A stretch of 35,992 nucleotides of DNA from positions 1 to 35,992 of the forward strand of contig JARBUM010000025.1 in the NCBI GenBank assembly GCA_029239675.1, given 5' to 3'. Shown here piece after piece: positions 34,023 through 35,992 of this stretch (positions within the stretch are counted from its first letter, which is position 1; each line of letters begins with the position of its first letter). Position numbers and translations under genes: made by a program. The notes beneath the pieces were generated by a model. It saw only the letters and a program-made list of their open reading frames with translations, ran no database searches and was not told the origin of the DNA. Origin of the DNA: Pelosinus sp. Its GTDB lineage: Bacteria > Bacillota > Negativicutes > DSM-13327.

Positions 34023-34078
34023 GCACCCCTTAGAATGGATATTGAAAAGAAAGGATCAATACTCATTCTAAGGGGTGC
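34023..34078 (-). other. Long inverted repeat between tonB and the importer permease gene
   Basis: GCACCCCTTAGAATG (34023-34037) and CATTCTAAGGGGTGC (34064-34078) form a perfect 15-bp stem, and a further GATATTG/CAATA pairing is possible inside. No T run follows on the minus strand, so this is not a standard terminator. It could mark an RNA-processing site, an attenuator or an operator setting importer expression relative to tonB. Confidence 0.5.
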
Positions 34079-34108
34079 TACAATTTTGAAAACCATACTG
34101 TATCAACA

Positions 34109-34801
34109 TCACTTTAAACGAAAAGATATGGGGATGGTGGTATAGCAGGCGATGGCTTGACCGCTATTTCGATCTTTAGCCGGAACAAAACGCCACTGCT
34201 CTACAGTATCCATGGCTGCTTCATCCAGTATTTCATGTCCAGAGGACCGAGATACTAAGATATTTCCTGAACGACCGTTTGCCAAAATTTCAATTTTAAC
34301 AAGAACCGTTCCTTCCATACCTGCTTGTCGTGCTGCTTGTGGATAGGGAGGCTCTACCTTGCTTAATATACTAGGTGGAATAAACCCGCCTCGTTTACCA
34401 GTAGCGCCAGTGTTGCCAGTGCCATTAATGGTGCTCACGCTGTCTGTATTTCCGCTGCCAGTAGACCCAGAAGGCACACTAGCAGGTTCATTGCTGCTGA
34501 TACCAGTAACGGGCAGCGCTTCTGCTACATCTATAGAACTCACTACTTTAGGAGTAGCTGGAGTGGAGGTTGATGGAAGGACTTGTTCTGGCGATGCAGG
34601 AGGGCTCATGGGAGCATTAGGTGATGCGCTATCTTCACGACTCTCTGCTGCGAGTTCACTCACTAATTCCAATTCTATAACCTGTTCTTGTATGGTAGGT
34701 GTGAATAAATGAGCTGACAAGTAGCTCGCACCTATAAAAAAGAAGAGATGACATAAAACAGAAACTATTGCTGCTCTACGCCAGCGTAGATGATATGCCA
34801 T
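34109..34801 (-). CDS. tonB: TonB energy transducer
   Basis: Protein of 230 aa that transmits proton-motive force from ExbB/ExbD to outer-membrane receptors. One N-terminal membrane helix (about residues 11-31) is followed by a flexible Pro/Ser/Thr/Gly-rich periplasmic span (about 50-145). The conserved C-terminal domain (about 148-230) contains PPYPQAARQAGMEGTVLVKI and VEQWRFVPAKD. Its presence implies an outer membrane. The start lies four bases after the exbD stop, and the ribosome site AAGGAAGG lies in the preceding gene's end. Confidence 0.92.
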   Translation of the reverse strand: MAYHLRWRRAAIVSVLCHLFFFIGASYLSAHLFTPTIQEQVIELELVSELAAESREDSASPNAPMSPPASPEQVLPSTSTPATPKVVSSIDVAEALPVTGISSNEPASVPSGSTGSGNTDSVSTINGTGNTGATGKRGGFIPPSILSKVEPPYPQAARQAGMEGTVLVKIEILANGRSGNILVSRSSGHEILDEAAMDTVEQWRFVPAKDRNSGQAIACYTTIPISFRLK

Positions 34802-34805
34802 CGTA

Positions 34806-35216
34806 TTACCTTCCTTTCATTTCTGTAGCTACTGACACCCGACGTGCACCTGCTAATTTTAATTCATCTAAGACGGTGATCACTTTGCCATATTCAACCT
34901 GTTTGTCAGCTCGCAGTACAAATACATTATCAGGCTGTTTAGTGAGTTCTATACCGACGCGTTTTGTTAGTAATGATAAGGGAATCTCTTCTTGGTCAAA
35001 CATAACTTTTCCATCCTGCATTACGGTGATGTTGACGCTACGAGGGATATCTTGCTGAACAGCGGATGCTTGGGGCAAACTAACGGGGATGGTATGCTGC
35101 TCTACCATGGATAAGGTACTGATCATAAAGAAAACTAATAAGAAGAAAATGATATCAATCATAGGAATAATCATTAATTCTGGTTGATTTTCGATTCGTA
35201 AACTACGCAATTTCAT
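34806..35216 (-). CDS. exbD: ExbD biopolymer transport protein
   Basis: Protein of 136 aa with one N-terminal membrane helix (about residues 17-37, MIDIIFFLLVFFMISTL) containing the essential Asp at 19 or so, then a periplasmic domain with SLPQA, VFVLRADKQVEYG and the usual C-terminus. It is the proton-coupled partner of ExbB. The start overlaps the exbB end by 14 bases, so expression is coupled. Confidence 0.93.
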   Translation of the reverse strand: MKLRSLRIENQPELMIIPMIDIIFFLLVFFMISTLSMVEQHTIPVSLPQASAVQQDIPRSVNITVMQDGKVMFDQEEIPLSLLTKRVGIELTKQPDNVFVLRADKQVEYGKVITVLDELKLAGARRVSVATEMKGR

Positions 35217-35850
35217 GAGTTTCTCTCCGCCCTGATTTTTTTGTAAGTAAGTAACTCATTACCGCTGCACATACTTGTTCCATGTCGGTAACCAATTTAT
35301 CTAAACGATGACAAAAGTAGGTATGAGCGAGTAATGCCATCACAGCAACTGTTAAGCCAGTAGCTGTAGCGATGAGCGCTTCACCCACACCGCCAGTAAT
35401 GGCCATAGGTTGCCCTGACTGTACATTGAACACGCTAAAGGAATTAATCATACCAATTACCGTTCCTAGTAGACCAAAGAGAGGGGAGAGAGTAACAATA
35501 ACGCTGAGAAAATTTAAAGATTCACGTAACCGTGCTGCGGATAACTGAGCAGCACTTTCTAATGCGTTTTCGATGTTACTGCCTCTTTGGTAAGCGTGCA
35601 GCCCTTCCAATGCTACTTGATTGATTACTTTTGGCATTTGTTCGCAGACTTGTATTGCTTCACTAATTCGTTGACGCTCCAATAATGGCTGCATTTTTGC
35701 CAGGAACGCCTGGGTGTCAGAAGACATGCTGCGATAATACAAGAAACGCTCCGTAGCAATAGCTACTACAGCCATTGAGCATAGTACCAGGAGGTACATT
35801 ACGGGACCGCCTTTGTGAAATAGACTGATACATTGTGATAAAAATTCCAT
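35203..35850 (-). CDS. exbB: ExbB / TolQ / MotA family proton channel subunit
   Basis: Protein of 215 aa with three membrane segments (about residues 14-34, 113-137, 152-175) and the MotA/TolQ/ExbB signature: SVIVTLSPLFGLLGTVIGMI, then AITGGVGEALIATATGLTVA. It forms the motor channel with ExbD for TonB. The ribosome site AAAGGAG precedes the ATG. The gene follows the terminator of an outer-membrane receptor gene. No sharp promoter is visible; TAAAAT near 35884 is a weak -10 candidate. Confidence 0.93.
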   Translation of the reverse strand: MEFLSQCISLFHKGGPVMYLLVLCSMAVVAIATERFLYYRSMSSDTQAFLAKMQPLLERQRISEAIQVCEQMPKVINQVALEGLHAYQRGSNIENALESAAQLSAARLRESLNFLSVIVTLSPLFGLLGTVIGMINSFSVFNVQSGQPMAITGGVGEALIATATGLTVAVMALLAHTYFCHRLDKLVTDMEQVCAAVMSYLLTKKSGRRETHEIA

Positions 35851-35893
35851 ATTTTTAGATCTCCTTTAGTTCTTTACAGATTTTATAAAAATG

Positions 35894-35932
35894 AATATGC
35901 ACCGCCCGCCAATGTAGGGGGCAGTGCATATT
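35894..35932 (-). terminator. Terminator hairpin after the outer-membrane receptor gene
   Basis: AATATGCAC with CGCCC pairs imperfectly with GGGC-A-GTGCATATT. The minus-strand stem is followed by CATTTTTATA. It separates the receptor gene from exbB. Confidence 0.6.
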
Positions 35933-35947
35933 TTGTTGTAGAAGGAA

Positions 35948-35992
35948 TTACATACGGTGTTCTACGCCGACGTAGAAATTTCGTCCTGGCAT
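35948..35992 (-). CDS. C-terminal end of a TonB-dependent outer-membrane receptor (partial)
   Basis: Only the last 14 codons and the stop are in the window. They read PGRNFYVGVEHRM after a Met, which fits the last beta strand of a TonB-dependent receptor (commonly GRNFYVGVxYRF). Receptors usually end in Phe; here the last residue is Met. The neighbouring exbB, exbD, tonB and importer genes support the assignment. The ligand cannot be told from this tail. Confidence 0.6.
   Translation of the reverse strand: MPGRNFYVGVEHRM

Noticed and set aside
34023-34078. Cobalamin riboswitch before the importer genes
   Set aside because: The spacer is too short, and the B12-box and core blocks of cobalamin riboswitches are absent.

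Overview
The window is low-GC DNA (I estimate about 38-40% GC by eye) with strong AGGAGG-type ribosome sites, several TTG starts, and Firmicutes-style terminators. It also carries a complete TonB-ExbB-ExbD energy-transduction set, next to the C-terminal end of an outer-membrane TonB-dependent receptor. Gram-positive style gene signals plus an outer membrane point to a diderm Firmicute of the Negativicutes, most likely a Sporomusa/Pelosinus-type anaerobe. That placement is an inference from gene content. I see no phage, insertion sequence, CRISPR array, tRNA or rRNA.

Layout. (1) 1-5030: a gpsA-type gene. Then a minus-strand transcription unit of promoter, c-di-GMP-I (GEMM-I) riboswitch, terminator and a 48-residue single-pass membrane peptide with a TTG start. 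Divergent from it is an HD-GYP c-di-GMP phosphodiesterase, followed by two TSUP-family permease genes. (2) 5031-7808: a two-gene operon for the carboxy(nor)spermidine route to polyamines. (3) 7856-10910: a PstS-like lipoprotein and a histidine kinase, convergent with a NarL-type response regulator across a perfect 24-bp hairpin. (4) 11325-17845: a chemotaxis receptor, MscL, a P2A-type Ca2+ ATPase and a cysteine-rich PAS protein. (5) 17884-23517: an ECF sigma factor operon with an unknown membrane protein, two ABC ATPases, and an ABC-2 permease fused to a peptidase-M1-like domain that has lost its zinc site. (6) 23523-28768: a second co-directional unit with an alpha/beta hydrolase, a DUF362 Tat lipoprotein, a NapH-NapG fusion ferredoxin, a dirigent/allene-oxide-cyclase-like secreted barrel and a membrane acyltransferase. 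(7) 28797-35992, minus strand: a Fur-boxed secreted SGNH hydrolase, a self-regulated TetR protein, and an iron-complex type ABC importer with a broken binding-protein gene. Upstream of these lie tonB, exbD and exbB and the tail of an outer-membrane receptor.

How parts work together. The most interesting reading is that regions 5 and 6 form one ECF regulon. The same bipartite element, TGAAC(C/T)-N16-CGTAT, stands in front of the sigma gene and in front of the hydrolase gene, and nothing like a terminator separates the two units. The operon would then couple an envelope-sensing sigma/ABC/pseudo-peptidase module to a set of exported or membrane proteins including an electron-transfer ferredoxin. 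The second notable system is the riboswitch-controlled membrane peptide beside an HD-GYP enzyme, a compact c-di-GMP input/output pair. Calls rest on reading the sequence and on remembered family features; no searches were run.
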